16,429 bases of DNA from an uncultured Bacteroidales bacterium (GTDB taxonomy: Bacteria > Bacteroidota > Bacteroidia > Bacteroidales > Bacteroidaceae), in assembly GCA_937906165.1 (NCBI GenBank), contig CALCYA010000059.1, positions 1-16,429 of the forward strand. Direction: 5' to 3'. Positions 1 to 6,194 of this stretch are shown in pieces (the stretch's first letter is position 1; each line of letters opens with the position of its first letter). A model generated the notes under the pieces. That model had not been told where the DNA came from, did no database searches, and saw nothing but the letters and a program-made list of their open reading frames with translations. The translations under genes and the position numbers were made by a program.

Positions 1-17
1 TTTTCCTAAATCACTCA

Positions 18-80
18 ACTTTTTGCTTAGCCCCCAGACTTTGCCGGTGAGCCGCAGGTTGGGCAAGGTGGACAAAAAGT
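18..80. repeat. Structured intergenic segment with an inverted repeat
   Basis: ACTTTTTG at 18-25 is the exact inverse of CAAAAAGT at 73-80. A second pair, TTGCC at 41-45 and GGCAA at 62-66, nests inside, so the segment could fold as a long imperfect hairpin. It is more GC-rich than the surrounding intergenic DNA. No gene is supported. On the plus strand one frame is open from position 2 to a TAG at 80-82 (26 residues ending GKVDKK), so it could be the 3' end of a gene entering from outside the window. A dispersed Bacteroidales intergenic repeat is the other possibility. The sequence alone does not decide between them. Confidence 0.35.
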
Positions 81-145
81 AGGATAAAACCTCTGTAATT
101 ATCTGGTATACATATCTTTCCAAAGATTATCATCGGTATGCTAAA

Positions 146-185
146 AAATATCCGTGCCAAGCGTTTGTGCGTGGCACGGATATTT
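146..185 (-). terminator. Intrinsic terminator of the rplY-pth-hslR operon
   Basis: A 14-bp perfect stem is formed by 146-159 and 172-185, with further GC pairing (161-162 with 169-170) inside the loop. On the minus strand the descending arm continues into a run of T (plus-strand A run 143-148). It lies about 30 bases past the hslR stop codon, where the operon terminator should be. Confidence 0.8.
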
Positions 186-215
186 AAGTTATAGGTCAAC
201 CGGATGATTCTGGGT

Positions 216-635
216 TTAAAGCTCGTCAAAATCGAACTCGTCAAAATCGCTGTCGTAGCTCTCTTCAACAAACATATCAAGGTCGCGTCGTTCCTTCTTT
301 GTGGGTCGTCCTGTACCGCGTGCGCGACCCACGAATCCGCTCATCCTGCTCATTTCAAGAATCTCGTACTGCTCCTGTGGTGTTACGTTCTCCATCAACT
401 CAGGTACAAGTTTTGCTCCTACACGGTGTTCTGCACACTGCAGCACCTTGAATGAATATGTCACAGGGGCTTTCTTTACATTGACAATGTCACCCACACG
501 CACATTATGTGCTGGTTTCGCTGTACGGTCGCCAATGCTTATATGGCCTTTCTTGCATGCTTCTGCTGCAATGCTGCGTGTCTTGTATATACGCACTGCC
601 CAAAGCCATTTGTCTATACGTGCCTGTTCACTCAT
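216..635 (-). CDS. hslR: S4-domain RNA-binding protein, Hsp15 (HslR) family
   Basis: A 139-residue protein with an N-terminal S4 RNA-binding domain (about residues 6-60), opening RIDKWLWAVRIYKTR and containing the KKGHISIGD turn typical of Hsp15. Hsp15 binds free 50S subunits that carry a stalled peptidyl-tRNA and helps recycle them; that role is known from E. coli and inferred here. Its ATG overlaps the last 8 bases of pth, suggesting translational coupling and a shared role in clearing stalled peptidyl-tRNA. A basic stretch (GRPTKKERRD) precedes an unusual acidic tail, EESYDSDFDEFDFDEL, partly encoded by a 15-bp tandem duplication. The last gene of a minus-strand operon. The family assignment is firm; the tail's function is unknown. 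Confidence 0.88.
   Translation of the reverse strand: MSEQARIDKWLWAVRIYKTRSIAAEACKKGHISIGDRTAKPAHNVRVGDIVNVKKAPVTYSFKVLQCAEHRVGAKLVPELMENVTPQEQYEILEMSRMSGFVGRARGTGRPTKKERRDLDMFVEESYDSDFDEFDFDEL
222..249 (-). repeat. 15-bp-period tandem duplication in the hslR tail
   Basis: CTCGTCAAAATCG occurs at 222-234 and again at 237-249, a period of 15 bp that keeps the reading frame. On the minus strand it encodes DFDEF followed by DFDEL, extending the acidic C-terminus of Hsp15. Confidence 0.85.
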
Positions 636-1224
636 TGTTCTCGCGTGGTTTGTTGCCGTTGCCTTTCTTGTTGAACTGGTTCATTGTGCGGGCAAGGCCG
701 GTGAAGCAGAAGCTCTTTATTATTTCGGTTGTGGTTTCCAGTTGTTCGTCAACGGCTTTCTGTTCTTCGCTGTCAAATGCTCCAAGTACAAAGTTTACCT
801 GGTGTCCCTTGCCGAAGTCGTTTCCTATGCCAAAGCGCAGTCTGGCGTAGTTTGTTGTTCCCAGTGTTGCTGCAATGTGCTTGAGTCCGTTGTGGCCTCC
901 GTCGCTGCCTTGTCCTTTTAGGCGCAGTGCCCCTACGGGAAGGGCGAGGTCGTCGACAATTATAAGCACGTTCTCCAAAGGAACCTTCTCCTGTTGCATC
1001 CAATAACGTACGGCGTTTCCGCTTAGGTTCATGTATGTCGAAGGCTTCAGTAGGATGAGCTTGCGTCCGCGCACCGATGCTTCTGCTACGAATCCGTATC
1101 GCTTGTCCTGAAAAGAAGTATTGGATGCCTTTGCAAAGGCATCCAATACTGTAAAACCGATGTTGTGGCGGGTTCCCTCGTACTCTGTTCCGATGTTGCC
1201 CAATCCTACAATCAAATATTTCAT
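628..1224 (-). CDS. pth: Peptidyl-tRNA hydrolase
   Basis: A cytoplasmic enzyme that hydrolyses the ester between peptide and tRNA in peptidyl-tRNAs dropped from ribosomes, recycling tRNA. It is 198 residues, the normal length for bacterial Pth. The expected active-site positions are present: Asn10 in VGLGNIG, catalytic His20 in GTRHNIGF, Asn66 in STYMNLSGN, the Asp pair at 91-92 in IIVDD, and Asn112 in SDGGHNGLKHI. It starts 14 bases after the rplY stop and overlaps hslR by 8 bases, so it is the middle gene of a tight operon. No signs of damage. The assignment is secure. Confidence 0.96.
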   Translation of the reverse strand: MKYLIVGLGNIGTEYEGTRHNIGFTVLDAFAKASNTSFQDKRYGFVAEASVRGRKLILLKPSTYMNLSGNAVRYWMQQEKVPLENVLIIVDDLALPVGALRLKGQGSDGGHNGLKHIAATLGTTNYARLRFGIGNDFGKGHQVNFVLGAFDSEEQKAVDEQLETTTEIIKSFCFTGLARTMNQFNKKGNGNKPRENNE

Positions 1225-1238
1225 TTGCTCGGGTTCAA

Positions 1239-1817
1239 TTACTTCTTAGCGGCTGCTGCGGCTGCTGCTGAAGCACGTGTAGTCTTGACAGAAGCAACGA
1301 GTGACTCCTTAACTGTAACGAGCTCAAGACCCTCGTAAGAGAGGTCGCCAACCTTGATTGACTTGCCAAGGCCGAGTGATGTCACGTCTACTGTAAGGAT
1401 TTCGGGAATTGCTGTGTATACAGCCTTAACCTTGAGGTAGCGCTGAACCTGAACGAGCTTACCACCGGCACGTACACCGTCTGCAAGACCCTCGAGCTTA
1501 ACAGGAACTGCCATAACGATGGGCTTCTCATCTGTTACCTGATAGAAATCTACGTGGAGGATAGTATCCTTTACTGGGTGGAACTGGATATCCTTCATGA
1601 TAGCCTTTACAGCCTTGCCGTCGATTGTGAGGTCAACAACGTGGATGTCTGGAGTGTAAACGAGCTTGCGGAGGCTCTCTACTGGCACGCTGAATGCCTT
1701 TGCCTCTTTTTCTACACCGTAAAGGTTACAAGGTACGAGACCTGCGTTGCGCAATGCGTTGGTAGCCTTCTTGCCTACCTCGGTTCTGCTTGAACCTGAA
1801 ATGCTGATTGATTTCAT
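1239..1817 (-). CDS. rplY: Ribosomal protein bL25 (CTC/TL5 long form)
   Basis: A 5S rRNA-binding protein of the large ribosomal subunit. At 192 residues this is the two-domain CTC/TL5 form, not the single-domain 94-residue E. coli form. The N-terminal domain (about 1-93) contains RTEVGKKATNALRNAG, a typical L25 opening, and ILHVDFYQV near its end. The C-terminal beta domain follows (about 94-180, with GLADGVRAGGKLVQVQRYL). The extreme C-terminus is a low-complexity tail of seven alanines ending in KK. First gene of the operon, with a well-matched promoter about 80 bases upstream and no Shine-Dalgarno, as usual in Bacteroidota. The next gene, pth, follows after 14 bases; rplY-pth adjacency is common in bacteria. 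Confidence 0.95.
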   Translation of the reverse strand: MKSISISGSSRTEVGKKATNALRNAGLVPCNLYGVEKEAKAFSVPVESLRKLVYTPDIHVVDLTIDGKAVKAIMKDIQFHPVKDTILHVDFYQVTDEKPIVMAVPVKLEGLADGVRAGGKLVQVQRYLKVKAVYTAIPEILTVDVTSLGLGKSIKVGDLSYEGLELVTVKESLVASVKTTRASAAAAAAAKK

Positions 1818-1894
1818 GATAAAATGTGTTACTCTAAATTAAGATTAATAATTCTGCTTAATTCGCCATCACACGATGTCTCTAAAAGCGGGTG

Positions 1895-1926
1895 CAAAGA
1901 TACGGCTAATTTGTGGAAAAAACAAA
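1895..1926 (-). promoter_or_regulatory. Promoter of the rplY-pth-hslR operon
   Basis: Read on the minus strand, TTTG (1923-1926), a 20-base spacer and TATCTTTG (1895-1902) match the Bacteroidota primary sigma consensus TTTG / TAnnTTTG with no mismatch. Transcription would begin near 1888, giving a leader of roughly 70 bases before the rplY start codon. Confidence 0.8.
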
Positions 1927-1993
1927 TGTTGTGGGCTTAAACCGTCAAAACTGCTTTGTTTTTTGCTTGTATGCCGTGAATGGTAAGGTCTAT

Positions 1994-2027
1994 AAAAAGT
2001 AGCTCTACTGCACTGCAATAGAGCTAC
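1994..2027 (-). terminator. Intrinsic terminator of the PUR-family gene
   Basis: A 13-bp stem (one G-T wobble on the minus strand) with a 3-base loop spans 1999-2027. On the minus strand it is followed by TTTTT (plus-strand A run 1994-1998). It lies 20 bases beyond the stop codon of the gene ending at 2047. Confidence 0.85.
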
Positions 2028-2046
2028 CATATGATGATTGTTTGAT

Positions 2047-2403
2047 TTAGAATTCAATATCAATGCTTGTGCTGTTTTCCTGTGCAGGTTCAATGCTGTC
2101 GGTGTAGCGGGGCACATATTCACCCTGTTCTGCGACAACAAAGTCAATTGCCTCCTTCAGGCTGTTTGCGAACTTTGTAAAGTCTTCACGGTAGAGGAAG
2201 ATCTTGTGCTTCTCGAATGTTACAGTTGCATTTTCGCCCTCTCCATTGACGATTTTCTTGCTCTCTGTTATTGATAGGTACATCTCGTCCTTGCGGTTCT
2301 TCTTGACGTCAATGTAATAGATTCTTTTACCGGCCTTGATGGTCTGTGAATATACAATCTCCTTTTCGTTCTCATTCATACCGCTCTTCTTGTAGTCTTC
2401 CAT
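2047..2403 (-). CDS. PUR-family DNA/RNA-binding protein (DUF3276-like)
   Basis: A small protein of 118 residues with one PUR repeat, recognisable from EIVYSQTIKAGKRIYYIDVK, the MYLSITESKK segment and HKIFLYREDFTKF. Bacterial PUR proteins form dimers that bind single-stranded nucleic acid; the target and role in Bacteroidota are not established. The acidic C-terminus ends SIDIEF. I chose the ATG at 2401-2403 (MEDYKKSG) over the start at 2463, because the extra 20 residues look like leader DNA and a promoter-like pair sits at 2451-2481. A start at MNENEK, eight codons on, is also possible. Monocistronic, divergent from nusB, with its own terminator. Confidence 0.85.
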   Translation of the reverse strand: MEDYKKSGMNENEKEIVYSQTIKAGKRIYYIDVKKNRKDEMYLSITESKKIVNGEGENATVTFEKHKIFLYREDFTKFANSLKEAIDFVVAEQGEYVPRYTDSIEPAQENSTSIDIEF

Positions 2404-2450
2404 CGTAATAAATGTAATTGTGTTTTTTACTAAAATGTATCTTTCAGCCT

Positions 2451-2481
2451 CAAATTTGAACAATAATTTTCATAAATCCAA
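2451..2481 (-). promoter_or_regulatory. Possible promoter of the PUR-family gene
   Basis: On the minus strand, TTGG (2478-2481), a 19-base spacer and CAAATTTG (2451-2458) resemble the TTTG / TAnnTTTG consensus with one mismatch in each element. The predicted leader is about 40 bases. An alternative -7, TACATTTT at 2429-2436, is slightly weaker. Confidence 0.4.
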
Positions 2482-2661
2482 TATTTTGTTAAAGAAATTT
2501 TAATATTTCTGTGATTTATTGGACTTATTGCTTGCTGTAACGACTCTTTCTGTTAGTTCTGTATGCTCTGTTTATGTTGCAAAATGACATATAGGACGAA
2601 CTTTTTGTATCGGTTCTTGTTTCTTGTGTTGGATGTTTTTTTAAATAAATACTCTTTTTTG

Positions 2662-2693
2662 TTTGCGTGTGTCGCATTTTAGTGCGAACTTTG
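2662..2693 (+). promoter_or_regulatory. Promoter of the nusB-yajC-ybbR-coaE cluster
   Basis: TTTG (2662-2665), a 20-base spacer and GAACTTTG (2686-2693) fit the Bacteroidota consensus with one mismatch. Transcription would start near 2700, some 17 bases before the chosen nusB ATG. This argues against the longer nusB frame that opens at 2663. Confidence 0.6.
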
Positions 2694-2716
2694 CAAAAAA
2701 TCAGAAAAAGCGTTTT

Positions 2717-3640
2717 ATGATTAATAGAGTTCTTATCCGTCTTAAGGTTGTGCAGATTGTCTATGCTTATTACAAGAATAGTGGAAAAAGCATAAAGGCT
2801 GCCGAAGATGAGGTGTTTTTCAGTTTGTCAAAGGCTTATGACCTTTACAACCATATGTTGCTGTTGATGGTGGGTATCACACATTACGAGGCCGACCGTA
2901 TCTCTTTCCTTTCAATGAAGGTGAGGCCTACAGAAAGCGACATGAATCCCAACCTGAAATTTATCAATAACCGTTTCATTGCTCAGCTCGAGAAGAACGA
3001 GCAGTTGGTGAAGTTTGCCGAGAAAAGCAAGTTCAATTGGGTTGACAATTCCGACCTGTTGCGTCGTCTGCTCGACAAGATTGTTGCAAGTGACGTGTAT
3101 CTGGATTATATGGCGGCCGAGACATCTTCATATGAAGAGGATAAGGAGTTGTGGAGAAAACTCTACAAGATGTTCATCTTCGATAACGAGGAACTTGATA
3201 CGCTTCTTGAGGAACAGAGCCTCTATTGGAATGATGACAAGTCAATTGTGGATACATTCGTTGTGAAGACCATCAAGCGTTTCGAGGAGGAGAACGGCGC
3301 TTCGCAGCAGTTGCTGCCCGAGTATAAGGATGTGGCCGATATGGAATTCGCACGTAAATTGTTCAGGGCTGCTATAACCAATGCCGAGGAGTACCGTGCC
3401 CTCATGAGTGGCTCTTCAAAGAATTGGGATATGCAGCGTCTTGCATTCATGGATGTTGTAATAATGCAGACAGCGCTTGCCGAGATTCTCACATTTGAGG
3501 ACATTCCTTTGTCGGTTACCCTCAACGAGTATGTAGAGATTGCAAAGTACTACAGTACGGCAAAGAGCGGTTCATTTGTCAATGGATTGCTTGACTCCAT
3601 TACAAAAAAACTCCGTCAGGAAGGTAAAATAAACAAGTAA
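2717..3640 (+). CDS. nusB: Transcription antitermination factor NusB (long Bacteroidota form)
   Basis: NusB with NusE (S10) binds boxA in rRNA transcripts and helps RNA polymerase read through. The protein is about 307 residues, roughly twice the E. coli length, as usual in Bacteroidota. The canonical NusB fold is recognisable in the C-terminal part (about residues 210-300), with WDMQRLAFMDVVIMQTALAE, the loop IPLSVTLNEYVEIAKYYS and GSFVNGLLDSI. The N-terminal half (MINRVLIRLKVVQIVYAYYK onward) is helical and charged. I chose the ATG at 2717 because it matches the expected NusB start and lies just after the predicted transcription start; an in-frame TTG at 2663 would overlap the promoter. First gene of a plus-strand cluster; yajC follows after 27 bases. 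Confidence 0.93.
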   Translation: MINRVLIRLKVVQIVYAYYKNSGKSIKAAEDEVFFSLSKAYDLYNHMLLLMVGITHYEADRISFLSMKVRPTESDMNPNLKFINNRFIAQLEKNEQLVKFAEKSKFNWVDNSDLLRRLLDKIVASDVYLDYMAAETSSYEEDKELWRKLYKMFIFDNEELDTLLEEQSLYWNDDKSIVDTFVVKTIKRFEEENGASQQLLPEYKDVADMEFARKLFRAAITNAEEYRALMSGSSKNWDMQRLAFMDVVIMQTALAEILTFEDIPLSVTLNEYVEIAKYYSTAKSGSFVNGLLDSITKKLRQEGKINK

Positions 3641-3667
3641 AACAGTATAAACTTAAAATCTGATATT

Positions 3668-3979
3668 ATGGTATTTTTGAATGCAGCAGCTGCACAGGGT
3701 GGCGGTATGATGAGTACGCTCCTTATGTTTGTGGTTATTATTGCTATTATGTACTTTATGATGATCCGTCCTCAGCGCAAGCAGCAGAAGAAGATCGAGT
3801 CGTTCCGTAATGGTTTGCAGGTAGGTCAGGAGGTCGTTACCAGTGGTGGCATCTATGGCAAGATCAAGTCTATGGAGAATGGCATCGTTATGCTCGAGGT
3901 TGCCCACAACGTTGTTGTACGTGTAGACATTTCGGTTATCTACCCAAGCTCGGCCGATGCCCAGCAGGAGGTGAAATGA
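3668..3979 (+). CDS. yajC: Preprotein translocase subunit YajC
   Basis: A small inner-membrane accessory protein of the Sec translocon that associates with SecDF. It is 103 residues with one membrane segment near residues 14-34 (MMSTLLMFVVIIAIMYFMMI). The signature IRPQRKQQKK follows it, then a cytoplasmic beta domain containing VGQEVVTSGGIYGKI. All of this is canonical YajC. It follows nusB closely. An 88-base gap with a strong hairpin separates it from ybbR, so downstream transcription may be reduced at that point. Confidence 0.95.
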   Translation: MVFLNAAAAQGGGMMSTLLMFVVIIAIMYFMMIRPQRKQQKKIESFRNGLQVGQEVVTSGGIYGKIKSMENGIVMLEVAHNVVVRVDISVIYPSSADAQQEVK

Positions 3980-4005
3980 TAATAGTACACACTTTTATAT
4001 AATAG

Positions 4006-4040
4006 AGAGGTTGTGCGGAACTTGTTTCTGCGCAGCCTCT
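4006..4040 (+). terminator. Hairpin between yajC and ybbR (attenuator or RNA-processing element)
   Basis: A 15-bp uninterrupted stem is formed by 4006-4020 and 4026-4040 with the 5-base loop CTTGT. Three of the pairs are G-U in plus-strand RNA and would be A-C mismatches in minus-strand RNA, so the fold belongs to the plus-strand transcript. Only a short T run (TCTTTAAA) follows, so termination is probably partial, or the element stabilises the upstream message. Confidence 0.55.
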
Positions 4041-4068
4041 TTAAACACGACACAAAATATCCTTTCAG

Positions 4069-5070
4069 ATGTCATTCATGAATAAAATAAACGGGCACGA
4101 CGCTTTGGTGTTCATGTGCTTCCTATTTGTCTCATTCTCGCTTTGGTTGCTGAATGCCCTGAACGAGAGGTTCGAGACGGACATAGCAGTGGATGTTATT
4201 GTGACAAATCTGCCCGAGGGTGTTGAACTGGAGAATCAGGACGATATCACAGTCGGGATTTTTGTGCGTGACAAAGGCAGTGAACTCTTCGACTACAAAT
4301 TCAGGGAAGCCCCTAAGTTGTCTATCGACTATAATGACTTGACTGACAATGACAACGGTACTCTTACTATGCATTTTACGGCACTTGAGAACCGTGTGTC
4401 CAATGCTTTGAAACCTTCTTCTACATTCCTGCATTTTAAAGATGACTATTTGACGTTGCAGGTAAAGAGGGAGATGGTCACGTTGCCTGTGAAACTCAAT
4501 TATGATGTTGAGACAGAAAGGCATTTTGAACTTGTTGATGTAGGGACATCTGTCAAGGAGATTACGGTGGTGGCGCCATCATCGAAGGTGAAGGAGTGGG
4601 AGAGTATAGATTTACCGGAGTTTGTCATAAAAGGGCTCAATAAAGATACATGCTTCTCTTTTTCTCTTCCACGTAGGAAATATTTCAGCTACCAGCCAGA
4701 TGTAATAGATGTGCATCTCACGGTTGCTCCTTATGTAAGCCGTAAGGTGACACGCCATGTGAATGTTGTCAACAGGCTTTTTGATATTGACCTTGGTGAT
4801 CATTATGATATCCCGGACTCCGTTTCGGTGTCGTATCTTGCTCCTTCAGCAGTTGCTGATAGGGTGACGGATGAAGATTTTAAGGTTGAACTCGATTTTG
4901 TGGAACTTACGGGAGGGCAGAGTGACAGTGTATACTTCAAGATATCCTCTTGTCCCTTCTCAATAGAGGATAGGGATGTTGTAATCACTCCGGGATTTGT
5001 ATGCCGCAGGAAAATTCCTCAGCAGTGGGGTGTTCTGTTAAAACAAATATCTGATGGGAAATTGTATTAA
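4069..5070 (+). CDS. YbbR-domain membrane-anchored protein (CdaR-like)
   Basis: A 333-residue protein with a short cytoplasmic N-terminus and one membrane segment (about residues 11-29, LVFMCFLFVSFSLWLLNAL). A long extracytoplasmic region follows, with the beta-rich repeats of the YbbR family (for example AVDVIVTNLPEGVEL, then LPVKLNYDVETERHFEL and the VKEITVVAPSSKV stretch). In Firmicutes YbbR/CdaR binds and regulates the diadenylate cyclase CdaA; no cdaA is in this window, so that role is not shown here. The position between yajC and coaE, which I recall as a common Bacteroidota arrangement, supports the call. The coaE start lies inside its last 17 bases, implying translational coupling. 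An alternative start is Met4. Confidence 0.82.
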   Translation: MSFMNKINGHDALVFMCFLFVSFSLWLLNALNERFETDIAVDVIVTNLPEGVELENQDDITVGIFVRDKGSELFDYKFREAPKLSIDYNDLTDNDNGTLTMHFTALENRVSNALKPSSTFLHFKDDYLTLQVKREMVTLPVKLNYDVETERHFELVDVGTSVKEITVVAPSSKVKEWESIDLPEFVIKGLNKDTCFSFSLPRRKYFSYQPDVIDVHLTVAPYVSRKVTRHVNVVNRLFDIDLGDHYDIPDSVSVSYLAPSAVADRVTDEDFKVELDFVELTGGQSDSVYFKISSCPFSIEDRDVVITPGFVCRRKIPQQWGVLLKQISDGKLY

Positions 5071-5653
5071 ACTGGCAATAACGGGCGGCATAGGAAGTGG
5101 AAAGTCTGTGGCTTCGCACATAATGGATGTTATGGGTGTGCCTGTATATGACTGTGACAGGCGTGCCAAGGAACTGATGGTCACTGATGCAGTGATAATT
5201 AAAGGTCTTACAAGAATGTTCGGCAGTGAATGCTACAATGAGGACGGCTCCTTGAATAAGAACTATGTAGCATCAAGGATTTTTACCGATGATGACAATA
5301 TAAAGCGTGTAAACGCCCTTGTTCATCCTGTTGTAAAAAGGGACTTTGAACAATGGGCTATGTCTAATGATGCTCCGCTTGTGGCTGTTGAGACTGCAGT
5401 TCTGTATGAATCGGGCATAATAGAGTCTGTGGACAAGGTCCTTGTCGTATGGGCCGATAAAGAGACGTGTATCCGCCGTACCATTGCACGAAGCGGTATG
5501 AGCAGGAACCAGGTAATAAGCAGAATGCAGAAACAGATGTCTTCCGACGAAATGTTGCTGTTGTCCGATTACTCGTTATACAATGATAATGGCAAGCCGC
5601 TGTTGCCGGGGATAAAAGCCTTGTTGGAAGAATTGCAAGGTAAAATACGTTGA
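5054..5653 (+). CDS. coaE: Dephospho-CoA kinase
   Basis: Catalyses the last step of coenzyme A synthesis: ATP-dependent phosphorylation of the ribose 3'-OH of dephospho-CoA, in the cytoplasm. It is 199 residues, normal for CoaE. The P-loop GGIGSGKS is at residues 11-18, followed by the substrate-side VYDCDRRAKELM. Downstream are the helix around ALVHPVVKRDFEQW, the segment VETAVLYESGI, and the lid-like RRTIARSGMS with RMQKQMS. The ATG at 5054 lies inside the ybbR reading frame and overlaps its end by 17 bases. Last gene of the nusB cluster; a new promoter begins just after it and no clear terminator is visible. Confidence 0.94.
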   Translation: MGNCIKLAITGGIGSGKSVASHIMDVMGVPVYDCDRRAKELMVTDAVIIKGLTRMFGSECYNEDGSLNKNYVASRIFTDDDNIKRVNALVHPVVKRDFEQWAMSNDAPLVAVETAVLYESGIIESVDKVLVVWADKETCIRRTIARSGMSRNQVISRMQKQMSSDEMLLLSDYSLYNDNGKPLLPGIKALLEELQGKIR

Positions 5654-5669
5654 TTTTCCTTGTCTAAAT

Positions 5670-5700
5670 TTTGCAGTGCAGTTTTGATTTCATATCTTCG
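5670..5700 (+). promoter_or_regulatory. Promoter of the DUF5606-like/DUF4923-like pair
   Basis: TTTG (5670-5673), a 19-base spacer and TATCTTCG (5693-5700) match the Bacteroidota consensus except for one base in the -7 element. The predicted leader is about 45 bases. It lies between the coaE stop and the start at 5750, indicating a new transcription unit. Confidence 0.7.
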
Positions 5701-5749
5701 CAAACCGATGGTAATTTTAAAGATAAATCCAATTATTAAAATATAATCT

Positions 5750-6169
5750 ATGTTTGAAAGAATTTTGACTATCTCGGGAAAACCCGGTCTGTATCGTCTG
5801 CTTTCGCAGGGACGTAATATGTTTATAGTAGAGGCTGTTGATGCGACAAAGAAGCGTATGCCTGTATACAATAGCGACAAGGTTGTGATGCTTGATGACA
5901 TTGCAATATATACCGACACCGAGGAGATTCCTTTGCGTGAAGTTTTTGCAAAGATCCAAGAAAAAGAGGGTGGAGTGCTTCCTTTTGATATTAAGGCTGC
6001 AACACCGGAGGAACTCGTCGAGTATTTCGAGTCTGTTATGCCCGATTATGACCGCGAGCGTGTATACCTGACTCACATAAAGAAGATCTACGCATGGTAC
6101 AATATCCTTGTAGAGAATGGCGTGGTTGATTTTACACAGGAAGAGGTTGCTGAGGAGGCAGCTGAATAA
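5750..6169 (+). CDS. Conserved Bacteroidota protein, DUF5606-like
   Basis: A 139-residue soluble protein without signal peptide or membrane segment. It begins MFERILTISGKPGLYRLLSQ and continues with RNMFIVEAVDATKKRMPVY and DIAIYTDTEEIPLREVF, a pattern I recognise as the DUF5606 family of Bacteroidota. The N-terminal part (about 1-65) looks like a small beta barrel; the rest is helical and ends in an acidic tail (EEVAEEAAE). The family's function is unknown to me. It has its own promoter and is followed after 25 bases by a secreted protein gene, so the two are probably co-transcribed. Confidence 0.78.
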   Translation: MFERILTISGKPGLYRLLSQGRNMFIVEAVDATKKRMPVYNSDKVVMLDDIAIYTDTEEIPLREVFAKIQEKEGGVLPFDIKAATPEELVEYFESVMPDYDRERVYLTHIKKIYAWYNILVENGVVDFTQEEVAEEAAE

Positions 6170-6194
6170 TCAATACAAATAACACAAACACTAT

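Larger units (their letters stand above)
2404..2716. other. Divergent intergenic region, PUR gene / nusB
   Basis: This 313-base AT-rich stretch contains no gene I can support. It holds promoter-like elements for the minus-strand PUR gene (2451-2481) and the plus-strand nusB cluster (2662-2693). Between them is a small nested inverted repeat: TCCAATA at 2477-2483 with TATTGGA at 2517-2523, and AGAAAT at 2493-2498 with ATTTCT at 2505-2510. The rest is featureless. Confidence 0.6.

Noticed and set aside
301..921. A 206-codon plus-strand frame across hslR and pth.
   Set aside because: It is antisense to two overlapping, clearly identified genes and its translation is Cys-rich with no family resemblance.
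1801..1894. A ribosomal-protein autoregulatory leader upstream of rplY.
   Set aside because: The leader of about 70 bases shows no convincing stem-loop or 5S-like mimic.
2404..2463. Twenty extra N-terminal codons for the PUR-family protein (start at 2463).
   Set aside because: The extra residues do not resemble the family, and the region carries promoter-like elements. The start at 2403 gives a normal family beginning.
2663..2716. TTG start extending NusB by 18 residues.
   Set aside because: The extension overlaps the predicted -33/-7 elements of the nusB promoter, and the ATG at 2717 gives the typical NusB beginning.
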